Source: Tricholoma matsutake (Eukaryota; Basidiomycota; Agaricomycetes; Agaricales; Tricholomataceae). Taken from it: DNA of 64,000 nucleotides. Numbering within the stretch: the stretch's first letter is position 1; each line of letters opens with the position of its first letter. Below the pieces are notes generated by a model. The model worked only from the letters and a program-made list of their open reading frames with translations, was not told the DNA's origin and searched no databases. The translations under genes and the position numbers were made by a program. Shown here piece by piece: positions 12,207 through 23,685 of this stretch. Location of the stretch: the NCBI GenBank assembly GCA_026075535.2, contig AP026539.1, positions 4,464,001-4,528,000 on the forward strand, in the 5' to 3' direction.

Positions 12207-13596
12207 TGATAGGTCCACCTTGTCATTCAAGCTCGGAAAACACATCTACAATCATTGTCAAAGCTCTACAAACCCGTATGAACCCCTCCAAACCTCTACA
12301 AACCTCTACAAGCCTCTACAAAGTCACGAGAATGCTTTGAAATTCTTCACAACACCTCGAAATTCTTCATATGCCTTTGGCCGCCATAATACAATTCCCC
12401 CGACCTTTGTACAGCTCAGGATATACACTTGGAACATCGTTGATGGGTTCTGAACCAGTTTCGAGCAATATTGCAGCAATATCAGCCTTTGAACAAGTCT
12501 GATATTTCCTCGACTGACTTCAAAAATCATCGAACATTGGAAATCGACATCGGACACTATATCACTATCCAAATAATCATCGCACACATGCCAGACATAT
12601 CCCCTACCATTGTCAAACAATATCGCACTGATTTCGGGCCATGAACAAAGTCCGAAGAATCTTCGAAAATCTTTGAAAAATATTGAACCTCAAAAAACAT
12701 CTTCGGACACAGTATTTCCTATTTGAACAATCTTCGGATGCATGCTGGACACATGGGACACTATCTCGAGTATATCGAACACATTTTGACTGCATGTGCA
12801 TGCATACAATCTGCTCGAAGCAGTTTCCGATGTTTTATTCAATTTATAACAAGGACAGTCTGCTTTTAGCTATTCTTTCTTATTATTTCTTCATCATGTG
12901 TTATATTCACCCTTTCTAGTCTCGCTTTATTGTTCTGATATAGTTCTGTTATCTTTTGCCTCGAGTTTTCCACATGTTTGCCTCATGTTCTCTAGCCTTT
13001 TTAGGTAGTCTCTTTATTTTATATAAAAAGATGTACTAGATACAAAGAAAAGGATGAAAGTTGTTGTCTTCCTCCCAGATCACAGTGATTTGAGAGTTCA
13101 GTTTAGTCTTATTCAGTCTGAAGTTTGGTGTTTTACGCTAAACTTCCTCGAAATTCCTTGAAATTCCTCGCATTACGCTATTCTCGCTCTCGATTCCCTT
13201 GATTCACCTTTGCTTCACTTCTATTACTCGTCTAGTCCCCTGATCTTGCATCCGAACATATTTGCACACTCGGAATTCCTCGAAACTTCTTCAAAAAAAA
13301 CCTCGAAAAATATCACGACATCTCGAAAATCATTGCGACATCTCGAAAATCATCGCAATGTCTCAAAAATCATTGCAAGGTCTCGAAAATCATTGCAAGG
13401 TCTCGAAAATCCTCAAAAGTCCTCGAACACATTCTTTTAGCTTCGAACTGCTTCGCCAAGCAGTTGTTTTATGACTATTTGATGGTCGGTCTGACAGGTG
13501 ACATCTAGAGGGCCTTGCATCCTTCCTCTGACTTGTGTTATACCATCCAAAGCCATTTAGTAGGTTTTGTTTGGATTTCTGGGTTGAGCATCATCA
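12207..13596 (+). mobile_element. LTR plus leader fragment of a Gypsy-1 relative, inserted in copy B pol
   Basis: The segment starts TGATAGGTCCACCTTG, the reverse complement of the copy B LTR end, and runs in the opposite orientation to its host. The LTR ends CTGACA at 13496 and is followed by about 100 bp that match the Gypsy-1 leader (CCTTGCATCCTTCCTCTGACTT, then GGGTTGAGCATCATC). There it stops. Copy A is continuous across this point (near 2010-2020), which gives the empty-site reference. ACTGT precedes it and ACCGT follows at 13596-13600, a possible target duplication with one CpG change. An 18-bp tandem array related to CATCTCGAAAATCATTG lies at 13310-13420. Confidence 0.75.
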
Positions 13597-16569
13597 CCGT
13601 GTAGATGGTCGATCCATCATCATCCAGTCTCCGAAATCGTTTTCATTGTTGAACTGATCATCTTCATCTTGTGGAGGACGTCTCAAAAGTCTGTCTGGAC
13701 CATGGTGTGTGCCTGCCACATGGACTAATGTGAAGTGGAAGGTTAGAATCGATACTATCCATTGATTGATGCTAGCGCTAGGTGCAATATCAGGATTCAA
13801 GAGCATGCCTTTGATATACCTTGCATCGACTTTGACAATGAGGTTTCGGACCATTATTAGATACAATCAAAGTGCTCCAAGAGTGCAATATAGACTGTAG
13901 AGCTCGAGTTTCACTTGTGAGAACTGGGATTCACAGTCATTAAGTGTGATCAAACCAAATTGACTATAGTATTGCTTTCGAGGATTGTCAGGATTGCATT
14001 GCACAAGGAAAAAGCTGACTGCGATGCTTGACGTGTCGACTGCGAGGATAACTGGGGTGGGGGATGAGTAGTTGATTGCTCGAATTGCTGGGGAATTGAT
14101 CAAAGCTTCCTTCAAATCTTCCTGTGCTGCTATTTGTTTCAGTCTGAATTTGAAAGGAACGTCTTTTTGAGTGAGTTGAATCAGCGCTGTAGCACCTTGA
14201 GCAAAATTTCGAATAAAGATACGACAGACTCCAATCATTCCTAAGAATGCCTTGACTTCAGTGAGCATACAACACGGTCCCCACTTCTGAATCTTATTGA
14301 TGTGCATCGGATTGGCCATTCAACCTTGAAAATTGCATTGATGACCTAAAATGATTATTTCAGGGAGACAAGCAAATAATTTTGGACCCGAGAACATTCC
14401 ACCACAATACTTCATGCGCTGGACGATGCAATTCAAATTTTCAAAATGCTCCCAGATGAAACATCAAATGCCCAGGTTGTTGGTGATTGTTTCATAAGAT
14501 CTGCTGATTGTTCAATATTCCGATTTCAGACCCTTAACTGGTGTGTCGTCAATGTAAGGGATGGTGATATGAGGGACTTCAGGTTGTAGAATAAATGTGA
14601 CATCATCATGTAAGATCAGAACTGAGTTCGTCCAACCCTTTGGTAGGGTGATGATTTGAAGTGCACCAAATGGGGTCTGGAAAGTCGTTAGATCTTGAGA
14701 AGATTCAGCAACTAGCCTTTTGTTGAATGCAACATATAAGTCCAACATTCCACTGCAAGCGCATCCCCCAAACTGTTCATCTAGATGCTCAGGGATGGGG
14801 ACAACTCCAGAGTGCTGAATTGTTACTTGGTTTAGCAGTTCGAGACTGTGGATGATGCAAAGTGATTTTGCGTCTTTCTTTGCAATGCAAAAGCATTGCA
14901 ATTGATACGATGAGTTCAATGGCTCACATACTCCTGCTTCTATCTTCTTCTTCAGTATTTCACAGATCTGTTTGTACAGACCAGGAGGTATAGGGATATT
15001 ACGTTCGACCCATGGAGTGTGAGGAATGATGGGGAATTCTATAGGAGGGAAGAAGTCGGGGCGAAAACTTCCTCATTCTTGTTTGGTCCATGTGAAACCC
15101 ACTTTGTGATTTCAAATAAAGTTGTGCATAGGCTTTCATTCTTCTGGCCATAGGAAATCACCAGGATAATTTTTGTCGATAATAGGTTTTTGTTCGAGTG
15201 AATATTGGGGGGAGGGGATAAACGATGGGGGACAAAGATTGAGTTTCAGCATATTCTTGAGGGGGTCACCAGTGATTGTTCGAATAATGTGAAATCAATC
15301 AGGTAGTTCGGTAATAACTGGTCAAACTTTCTGTGTGACTGGTTTGTATTTCTTCTTTGGAGCTGTGAAGATTGGGTATAGGGAGTCGGTTGATGAAACA
15401 TCAGGAAGGGAAATGATAGTAGAATTGTGCATAGGGGTGGCCATCAAGGCCAATAAGAACATTGCATACTGGTGGCTAGCTGTGAAATATAAGTTTGCAA
15501 GAATTGAGGAAAAGGAAGGAGTGTTCAAAGAGTCTGAGGAGTCAATATCAGGAATATTCACAGTGTACTCGATAGTTATAGAAGAATTAGAATGGTCGAA
15601 GGAAATGATGAGAGCGCACTGGTTATTCTCAAAGATTTTATCCTAGTCCTCACGAACTACTCTTCTTCAATGATTAGATCGGGGAATAGTCAGAATAGCA
15701 CAAGACCATGTCGAATTCAGATTGAAAATAGTTATTGTTTGTGCTTTGTTTCAATAATTCTTCACTGTACTTTCTGTGAGAATGTCGAATGGTCGTCCGA
15801 GCAGAATGTTGTAGGCTGGATCTTGGATGATGTGTATTTGCATGTAGAGGGTGATGCTACTGATTTTGCAATGTACATTCTGTGCTAAACCTAGACTTTG
15901 GTCAATGCCACCATTAGCCAATTGTAGAGGGATGTGTATCGAAGGATCGTAGGCATGACCGAGTTTGTGACAAACTTCTTCAGACATTGCGATGATTGAT
16001 GAACCCGGATCGACTACACTTTTGACTGAGTTTCTGCCGTTGACGTTTATAATGACCAATTGAATAGAGTGTGATTCCTTTGCTGTGATGAAAGGTTCGG
16101 GTATTTCTCCAGGGCAAAGACTGCTAATATAAGTTTTGTAAGGGTCATCAATTATGAAAATATCATCATTAAGAAGATTCGTAGTGTTATTTCCTTTGGG
16201 TTGCTGGATATGACGCGAAGTGACTTGCTCCTTCCATTTTGTATGGACTTTGGGAGATAGTGAAAGTAGTTCTTCAGGAGTTAGAGTAATAATCGTGGTT
16301 TTCATTGATTGGGTGAAGACATCTTCGGAGATTTTGTTCTTTTGAATTGGGGCTTGGGTATGGTACAATGGGCTGTCTTTGTCTTTTGCTTTTCCTGTCG
16401 ATGTGAAGTTGTGTTTGTGAGGAGGTAGATACAAATTTTCCTTAGTGCTGTTGTAGGGATGTATTACTAGTTGCAATGGTGTTTCAGAGGTCAAAGATGG
16501 TGCCAAATTTGAAGTAGGTAGATTGGTTGCTGTGGACAAGATAGATGGTGCTGGTACTTGTGGGACAGA
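13597..16569 (-). pseudogene. Gypsy-1 copy B pol, 5' part (protease, RT, RNase H)
   Basis: On the minus strand the frame carries a retropepsin (KSVVDPGSSIIAMSEEVC near 16010, ILLGRPFDIL near 15800), RT (FQTPFGALQIITLP near 14680 and the YIDD box near 14545), the RT thumb (EVKAFLGMIGVCRIFIRNFA near 14240) and RNase H (AVDTSSIAVSFFL near 14040, HVAGTHHGPD near 13715). All pieces share one frame from 13594 up into gag, broken by stop codons rather than frameshifts. RT copies element RNA and RNase H removes it. The gene was continuous with the integrase at 10694-12206 before the LTR fragment inserted. Confidence 0.85.
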
Positions 16570-17901
16570 TCATTCAACTGGTGCAGGGATTTGAGGGATT
16601 GGAGGGCAAGAAGTAGGAACTGTTGGCACATTCAGATCAGCTTGTGCAAAGGGTCTACCACTTTGTAAGGCATATAGCTCTTGTTCGAGTTTTGCAATTT
16701 GATCTTTGGCTGTTGTAGATAGGTTGGTAATTTGGTAAACACCTCTCAATGGTGTTGAAGAAACTGTCAAAGGTGCAATATTATACATTAGTGAAGGGGT
16801 AATGTTTGACAGAGGGTTTCGTCAAGTCCATTCATCAATCCTGTCCTTGATAAAATGACCAGGGATGTTTCGAGGAGTAAATTGACCATTTGGAAGTACG
16901 ATCTTGCCTTCAGTGTTCTTCTTACACTTTCCTTTGTTGATATACGATTGGCAAACCAAGCAGTCACTAATGAAATGTCCCGTAAGCCCACAAAAGATGC
17001 AAACTAAAGTTTCAAGCTGGTCTGAACAAAATCCACTATTAGGTCGAGTAGTGTTTGTAATCTTCAAATCTGCTAAAGTGGTTATGAGAGTGGCTGCAAA
17101 TTTCTTGAGAGTTGCCATAAGATCTTCCGATTCAATTTGAGGCAAAGATGTTGAGGTTGTTGGTATTGCCAAAGGTGCTGAAGAATGCAAACTGAGTAGC
17201 AATGTCGAGTCCAAAGTGATAGATCCTGCTAGAATGAATTTTGCTGTTGCATGGATATCGTCGAGTGGGTAGGGGTCATCAGGATAGTAATCAGGGAATT
17301 TTAGTTCGAGTTGTCAAGTGATTCTAGCCCATAAACCTGGTTGGAAACCACAAACAAAGGCTCTGCTTTGTTCAGCATCGGAAATCCTGCCTTTAGTAGA
17401 TAAAAACTTTGTGATGTTATAGAATGACTGAAAATATAATCCCAAATTGCTTGCATTGTAAATACCAATGCAAAGTTGTTCACCAATGAGTTTGTCCATG
17501 TCCAAAATTGACCATTTCCAATTGTCTTCAGAACCAGGGTACAGTTTGTGGATAGCGATGCAAAAATTCTGGAATGAAGTGCCGGCATCGTGTTCTGGGA
17601 TCGATTCCCAAAGTTCAGAAGTGTCAATATCGAGGCAGCAGCAAGCGTGCTTCTTCATTTCTTCGGAGTTTGTGACATTGCACACTGAGAAAAGCAATTC
17701 GAGCTTGTTAAAATATCTGCAAAGTTCTTGAGGCTGGGTGGGGTTGAATTTCAGAGCTGTGGAATGACCACAAGCTGGCATAGTGGCTTGTGTAGTCATG
17801 AATGTGATGACTCTTGGGGTAGGGGTCAAAACTTGGGTGAAGGATGGTAGAGGTGTCAAAGTTGTTGGAAGGATGAATGAAGAGGTAGATGATGAGGACA
17901 A
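16570..17901 (-). pseudogene. Gypsy-1 copy B gag
   Basis: The product has a Ser-rich start, a capsid-like domain (ELCRYFNKLELLF near 17715, WKWSILDMDKLIGEQL near 17510, AEQSRAFVCGFQPGLWARIT near 17350), and a CCHC knuckle read as CIFCGLTGHFISDC near 16990, followed by a Pro-rich linker. Stops at 17314, 16822 and 16570 are all TGA, with no frameshift between them. The start ATG at 17901 is the first in frame; homologous sequence in copy A extends further upstream, so the original start may lie near 17960. Confidence 0.85.
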
Positions 17902-18190
17902 AGAAGTAGAGGATTATGATGAAGACAATGAGATAGGTGAAGGGAATAGTTGACAATGAGTAGATTCTGCTTCAGAACCTGGGATTAGAATATCTCCTGA
18001 TTGTTCGAGAGATTTGAAGGTGTGGCGAGTATCGATACAAAGGTTTCTAGCTTGTGTTGGCCTAAGCTGGAAGATTCGAGATGGATTAGGCAATGAAATG
18101 ATTTAGAAACCCCTCGTGGTGGGCTCCAAAATGATGATGCTCAACCTGGAAACCCAAACAAAACCCACAAAAAGGTCTCGAATGGTATAA

Positions 18191-19114
18191 TGAAGTCTTT
18201 ACACTGCCCCATATATTCCATGCAGATCTGCATGGAATTACACAGACTCCACATGGACTCCACACAGATTTGCAATCCATACAATAAACCATTTTAGCTG
18301 TGCAACAGGGTGTGCCAGTCTGCATGGATCCATGCAGACTAACATGGATTCTGTGTATTTTACTCAGATTCTGCAGATTTCATCCATCCATGTCCATGAT
18401 CAACCAGGTCAGACCAGCAAGGACAGTCCACATGCATCCAAGCAGACCATTTGAGCTTAGCAAAATAATGTCATGAATGGTGTTTGAACTTGTAGCCTCA
18501 TGGTTAACAAATAAAGTACAGACACACATTACCATTACACTATGCAGCCAGTGGTATGTTGTTGCTATTGATGCAACTACATATGACTGTTTGGCTTTGT
18601 ATGACAAAGCACACAGCCGCATCATCAACATTGCCAGCTCATCACTCACCACCACCACCATCGATGTTGCCACCTCCCCCCCTCCACTCTACCACCTCCA
18701 CCACTGCATGCACACCTGCCACCACCATTCCCACGCCCACTCCACCATCACCACCACCTTCAAATGAGCCCAAGTAGATGGAATGCAGGCCCAAACAACA
18801 GCAACTGTCATTTGGGCCATAGATAAGTTTTTTTCTTTCTTCTTTTTGTTGTTATTAACTAACTCATTGTATTTTATTAATTTTTAGGCTGTACACTAAT
18901 GGTGACGACTGCCGAATGCAAAAAATGTGCAATGCACACCCACGGCCACCCAATACCCCTCCTCCCCATTCAAATGGGAGAAGCTTGGAACTCATGAGAT
19001 ATTAATTTGATAACATGAATTCTGTGTGGACTCGCCTGGATTCTGCATAGTCTGTGTGGACTAATATGAATTCCGCGTAGTCCATGCAGAACATATGGGG
19101 GAGTGTAAATTACT
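18191..19114. mobile_element. N1, non-autonomous DNA transposon (hAT-like) in the Gypsy-1 leader
   Basis: The ends are inverted repeats: TGAAGTCTTTACACTGCCCC on the left and, as reverse complement, AGTAATTTACACTCCCCCAT on the right. TGGTATAA precedes it and GGGTATAA follows, an 8-bp target duplication with one change. Copy A of the host (about 4645-4665) has a single GATATAAC at this place. Subterminal regions repeat TCCATGCAGA in both directions. Internally there is a tRNA-like module, a GGCCCAAAC...GTCATTTGGGCC palindrome near 18788-18818, and an intron-like segment at about 18821-18887. No transposase is encoded. Confidence 0.8.
18478..18555 (-). other. tRNA-like module (A box and B box) inside N1
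   Basis: The minus strand reads GCATAGTGTAATGGTAATG, a fit to the RNA polymerase III A box, then about 35 bp later AAGTTCAAACACC, a fit to the B box. Spacing is that of a tRNA gene, but acceptor stem pairing is not obvious, so this is tRNA-like (SINE-head-like) rather than a functional tRNA. Confidence 0.55.
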
Positions 19115-19166
19115 GGGTATAACGCAAGTTAGAGGAAGGATGCAAGGTGGTACTAAATATCACCAC

Positions 19167-20109
19167 TGTTACCCAAGAGTAAGGGAGCTAAATGTGAGGA
19201 GGTCTGATGATGTTCGATGATGTTTGAGGGTGTACAAAGCTCTGCAAAGTGCTTTGAGGAAAGTTCGAGGATGTTTGAAGAAGTTAGAGGATGTTTGAGG
19301 GGCTTGTAGAGGACAGGGATGGATTCAACAGATGCTGAGGATAGACTATAGAGAGGTGGAAAGGCCTTGAGAGGGGATAGACAATAGACAATAGTTTTGA
19401 GAAGCTAGTATGGAAAGTTCAAAGAAGTTTGTGGTAATACACTAAACTTCAGGACTAAGACAAGAGGCTTGGACTCAAGAGAATTGCTCTTAAATCAGAT
19501 GGTGGATGTGAGAGGACAATTTATTCTGTCCCTCTAAGTAGCTAGTACAAGGCTATATATGTTTGGAAGAGATGGTACTTAAGAGGAAATAAAACATGAG
19601 GACTAAGATATAAAACAATAAAGAACTTTGCAAATCATAAAATAAATGAAAGATGATGAGAAGGGAAATGTATAGAGTCACAATGTATCAAGGGTACCTG
19701 TACTATTGATCTAATATATCATCAAAATGTCAAAGCACCACAATCATGTCCTAAAATCCCGTTGTTGTATCTCCTCATGTCCAGTGGTGCTCGATATGCG
19801 ATGCACTAACTCGTGCAAGGTGTGCTGTGTGTGTCTAAAGGGTGGTGCAATAGGCATACAGCGGCCAAAGGCGTTTGAGGTGCTGCAAAGTCATTCGAAC
19901 TTGCTCAAAGTGTTGCAAAGTCATTCAAAGTTGTTCAAAGTCATTTGAAATCATTTGAAGTTGTTTGAAATCATTTGAAGTCATTTGAAATAGTTTTGGA
20001 GTGGTTTTGTGGGGTTTGTAGGGGTTTGTAGGGGATGGGAGCATGTGTGGTGATGTGTCAATGCATTTGGAGAGGTTCCCAGAGCTTAGAGCACAAGGTG
20101 GACCTATCA
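19167..20109 (-). repeat. Gypsy-1 copy B 5' LTR
   Basis: 943-bp LTR, TGTTACCC to ACCTATCA. On its inner side (minus strand) lies GTGGTGATATTTAGTACC, the probable primer-binding site. It contains a short array of TCATTTGAA-like units at 19920-20000 that is absent from the left LTR. Gypsy-2 coding sequence resumes immediately at 20110. Confidence 0.85.
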
Positions 20110-20646
20110 CCGACCCCTCAGTACAAGGTTAGTGATCGAGTTTATCTTGACTCCAGTGACATCTCCACTATGTGTCCATCCAAGAAACTTGCTCATCGCT
20201 TCCTGGGACCTTTCCCCATTGTCAAGTGTGCTGGAATGCATGCCTATCGTCTACACCTCCCAGCCTCCATATCCAGACTCAACCCAGTCTTCCATGTCAT
20301 CAAACTCCTTCCAGCTCCCCCAGATCCATTCCTGGGATGCCATTCATGTCCACCACTGCTGTCTACAGTGATTGAGGGAGAACCCCAGTACAAAGTCAAG
20401 TCGATCTTGGACAGCTGGTTGCATCGAGGAAAACTCCAGTATTTGGTGCGCTGGAAGGGTTATGGGTATGAGGAGAACTCATGGGTCAAAGAGTCTGATG
20501 TGAATGCCCCTCAGACTAAGACTAAGACACCAGGGCCTCAGTTAGTCAAGGAATTCCACCAACAGCACGCTGCTGCACCACGTCACATTCAAGTCACTGA
20601 CTTTGGTCGTATGCAATTTCGAATGCATCGGGGCAATGCATCTTAG
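20110..20646 (+). pseudogene. Gypsy-2 integrase C-terminus and chromodomain
   Basis: The frame ending at 20646 reads PQYKVSDRVYLDSSD, then KLAHRFLGPFPIVK, SRLNPVFHVIKLLPAPPDP, and a chromodomain (YKVKSILDSWLHRGKLQYLVRWKGYGYEENSW, seen in pieces near 20390-20490). It ends in a basic tail. A chromodomain directs integration to marked chromatin in chromoviruses. This stretch is uninterrupted. It is the 3' end of the same element family as 5352-8130, and the same tail recurs at 61809-62456. Confidence 0.85.
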
Positions 20647-20657
20647 AGAGGGGGTGA

Positions 20658-21020
20658 TGTAAGGGGACTAGGGGGAACTCGGGGGGGTGCCCTGTGTGCT
20701 TCTCCTATTTTTTACATTTGTCCTATATTTTTCCTCACTTCATTTCCTTCTATTCTTCATTTTCTATGATTTTTCCTTATTTTACATCTACCCCTTGGTA
20801 TGATGTCATTTGGCGGCCTTGACCTGCCTATCTCTGCCTTTTCTATTTTTAGATTTTTATTTTATTTTTGCAGTCTTCACATATACTGGGCATTGGCAAA
20901 GGGGTCTTCAGAGTTTTCTCTTCGGATTTCCCTTTGCTAGGTGCACCTCCAATCCCTGTAATATGTAGGATAATTTTAACTTCAGATTTCCCTTTGCTAG
21001 AGGCTGAGGTTGCCCTTATA
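20658..21020 (+). repeat. Gypsy-2 3' LTR (copy 1)
   Basis: It starts TGTAAGGGGACTAGG after the purine tract AGAGAGGGGG and ends GAGGTTGCCCTTATA, where Plavaka sequence begins. It matches 62474-62908 closely but lacks about 80 bp present there after the TGATTTTTCC block. No matching 5' LTR is in the window. Confidence 0.8.
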
Positions 21021-21449
21021 GCCATGCCATCTTATCTCCTCCAAAATTAGTCAGTTGTGTTTTGTCTGAAGCCAGAATGATCGGTGCCATGACACCCCCT
21101 TCAGGAACTTTTCCCTGGGAAACATAGGTCATGTCAAACTGATAATCAATCATGTCACACTTTGTCAACTCACTTGCATCATATGATACATCACCATCCA
21201 GTGCAGGATTGCCTAGTAACTCTCAAATGCACTCCACAGTGTCACAACACCACAATTCAAGTTCCTCAAACATCATTTTTCCATCTTCACCAGTACAGTC
21301 ACCATAAACCCTCATACCTACTCAGGATCTGTTGGCAGGCAATCAATTTTTTTCAGGAAGGAATATGTGTTGTGAAATGAGAGGCCACTATGTTCCCTTG
21401 TCTATAAACTGAGGTGAGCTTTACATCTTCATGGGAGTGTGCAGGAACA
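21021..21449 (-). pseudogene. Plavaka-type transposase fragment
   Basis: The minus strand encodes SFLKKIDCLPTDPE near 21345, DTVECI then ELLGNPALDGD near 21215, and GGVMAPIILASDKTQLTNFGGDKMAW near 21070-21025 (cited in parts). The last stretch resembles the ILSSDKTQL...GDK core of basidiomycete Plavaka transposases (a Zn-finger-bearing DDE group). At least two TGA/TAG stops interrupt it. The downstream part is cut off by the Gypsy-2 LTR at 21020 and the upstream part by N2 at 21450. Catalytic residues cannot be assessed because most of the protein is gone. Confidence 0.7.
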
Positions 21450-21707
21450 TGAGGTCTTTACACTCCCCCCCATATTCCTATAGGAATCCAATGATTCTGA
21501 TGATTCTGATCGGACTCCAATCGGAATCCGACCATATTCCGATGTCATTTTCACCAGCCAAATTGACATGAAATGGCAGGTTCAGTCCGAGTCAGTCTGA
21601 TCAGAATCCGATCAGACCATCGGAATTTCCTAGGAATTTCTGACCATAGGAATCACATAGGAATATTCTGAGGTTATGCAGAGACATCGGACAACATAGG
21701 ATTCCGA

Positions 21708-22324
21708 TAAGGTAGGCGTCACCCAGTGTCAGCATGTCATTATGTAAGCAAATAGTTGTCATCTGCTGCCCTTTATTATGGCCACTACTTCACCTTTTTA
21801 ATACATCTAAGCCCAGGGAAGTACAGAGTAGATCCTAATAGTCAATCCTCTGAGAAAATATTTTGAGAATTCGTCTTTCTTGTGAAGGAATAAAGGTGAC
21901 AAAATCAGATTTTCTTTTGTGACTCTAAACTAGTTTTATGCATATTCTGAACAAAAATTTCAAGTCTGAAAAATGTATGTTCTTGACATTTGGCCGGTGC
22001 ACGTGACCAACATGTGGGATTTACATCACGAGTCAGCACGGCTCATGACTTGGGATCAACCCTTACATGGTCCATACCAGCTATTAATACCTATTATACA
22101 AGTAAACAGGGCTTAAGGAGCACTGGATAAGGTAGAATGGGGTTCAATTGGTGATGTATAGAGGGATTATATAAAAATTTCACACTCAAAAAATTCAATC
22201 ATCTCGAATTTGTCAGAATTGCACTTTTGCACTGATTTCTTTTCAAAATTTTTTCAGAACCAACATTTGGCCGCTTACTAAGCAGCTTACATAATGGTGC
22301 TGATAACGGGTGACGCCTACCTTA
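21708..22324. mobile_element. N3, small TIR element nested in N2
   Basis: TAAGGTAGGCGTCACCC opens the element and GGGTGACGCCTACCTTA closes it, a perfect 17-bp inverted repeat. Similarity continues inward (CATTATGTAAGC on both arms). The terminal TAAGG fits the hAT YARNG form. A clear target duplication is not visible (GATTCCGA against GGAATGAT). It is 617 bp long with no coding sequence, so a MITE. Confidence 0.7.
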
Positions 22325-22359
22325 GGAATGATAGCAGCATTGCTTAGTAATAGTAGACA

Positions 22360-22446
22360 TGCATGACAGAATTGAACCCCAGAGCTCTAATATGATTACA
22401 TAAACTTACAGTAACAACAAGACCACTACACTAAGCGGTCATTGCA
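22360..22446 (-). other. tRNA-like module in N2, left
   Basis: On the minus strand CGCTTAGTGTAGTGGTCTTG fits the A box and GGGGTTCAATTCTG fits the B box, about 45 bp apart. The spacing and order match a tRNA or SINE head. It points outward from the centre of N2, opposite to the module at 23686-23770. Confidence 0.6.
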
Positions 22447-23685
22447 GGTACATGCTTGTACTGCACTACATACTGTTCCCGCAGGTGTGATGACAAAGCA
22501 CAAAGCCGCGTCACCACACCTGCCAGCTCATCATTCTCCCACCACCACCACCACCACCACCACCAACGATGATGACCATGGCTGCCTCCCCACCTCAACC
22601 ACCACCACCACCATACCCACTCCCACTCCTGTGCTGTCAAGAGGGGCCAACGGCCATCAATGGACACAAGCAGCCCAAATGACAGAATTGTTGTTTGGGC
22701 CACGGTAAGTTTTTTTTTTCATTCATTTCTTGTTTTCTAAACTAACTAACATCTTTCTTTTGTTTTTTAGGTCCTAAACTACAGGGTAACAATGGACAGA
22801 TGGACTGACTGGCAAGTTTTTTTCTTCCCTTTGATTTTGAGTTTACACTAACTGTTTTTCTTTCATCTTCTAGGTTCTAAGCTGTTGGTAACAGTGGAGG
22901 GACACGAGACGACCCTGATGATGCTGCCAGGGCCCCACCATGAACACCCACAGAGACAAAGAGGGACAGGGAGGGAGACGAGGAAGTGATGATGACAACA
23001 ACAATGACAGGGAGGGGGAGATGAGAAGGTGGAGGGGGAGACAAGAGGGTGGAGGGGGAGGGGGAGACGAGGGGAAGGCGATGGGCACCAGCACTGGACA
23101 AGACGAGGGCAGCAAGGGACAACGAGGGGGGGACAATGAGGGGGTGGGGACGATGAGATGGCATCCCGAATGACACACCACTCACCACCAGCCTCGCAAG
23201 CAACTGCTCATGGGGTGGACAGTGGGTTGAATGACAACAAGGAGGGGGAGACGAGGGAGGAGGAGACGAGGGACACACAGGGGACACCATGCCACCGCCA
23301 TGAGCATCTGCTTATGTGGATTGTGGGGTCTACGAGAAGGAGATGGTGCCACAACACCCAAACCCCACTGCTGTGAGCTTTGCTCATAGGGTGGAATGGG
23401 TGCTAATGGCTGTGTCACCACCTCCACACTGAAATGCAATGCACCACCACTCCCTCCCCTCCTGCAAAACGGGGGGGGGGTTTTTTGTTTTTGTAGAATT
23501 TTAAATAGTATAATTAATTGTCTCCCCCCTGCGTTTGCATCGGGGGGTATTTTTTTAATCTATATTAGTTATATTAGTTCCTCATGTCTAATCAATTTTT
23601 TTTCGAGCTCTTGTGAGGGAGGTTAAAAATATGTGAACTATCCCTAAGTGCATTAAATGGACTTTGTATTACATATTTAATAATT

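Larger units (their letters stand above)
8131..20109 (-). mobile_element. Gypsy-1 LTR retrotransposon, copy B (with nested insertions)
   Basis: Two direct LTRs (8131-9016 and 19167-20109), each TG...CA, bound an internal region holding minus-strand gag and pol plus a plus-strand accessory gene between pol and the 3' LTR. The flanking pentamers ATGAC and CCGAC match at only three of five positions, so the target duplication is uncertain. A polypurine tract (AGTAAGGAGGAGGA on the minus strand) sits just inside the left LTR at 9017-9030. The element lies inside Gypsy-2 and carries a related LTR fragment (12207-13596) and DNA element N1 (18191-19114). Confidence 0.85.

Noticed and set aside
13310..13420. 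CRISPR-like array (repeats of about 18 bp with short spacing)
   Set aside because: Units are directly adjacent, lie in an LTR of a eukaryotic retroelement and have no unique spacers.
18601..18780. Plus-strand frames rich in Thr/His/Pro inside N1
   Set aside because: They follow a CACCACC-type low-complexity stretch in a non-autonomous element and have no domain.
8126..20114. A firm 5-bp target duplication for Gypsy-1 copy B (ATGAC/CCGAC)
   Set aside because: Only three of five bases match and the host is also missing sequence at this place.
21708..22324. 8-bp target duplication for N3
   Set aside because: GATTCCGA and GGAATGAT do not match well enough to claim one.
22431..22708. Trp-rich and Thr-rich frames on opposite strands in N2
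   Set aside because: Both arise from a CCACCACCA repeat; no codon-level sign of a real protein.
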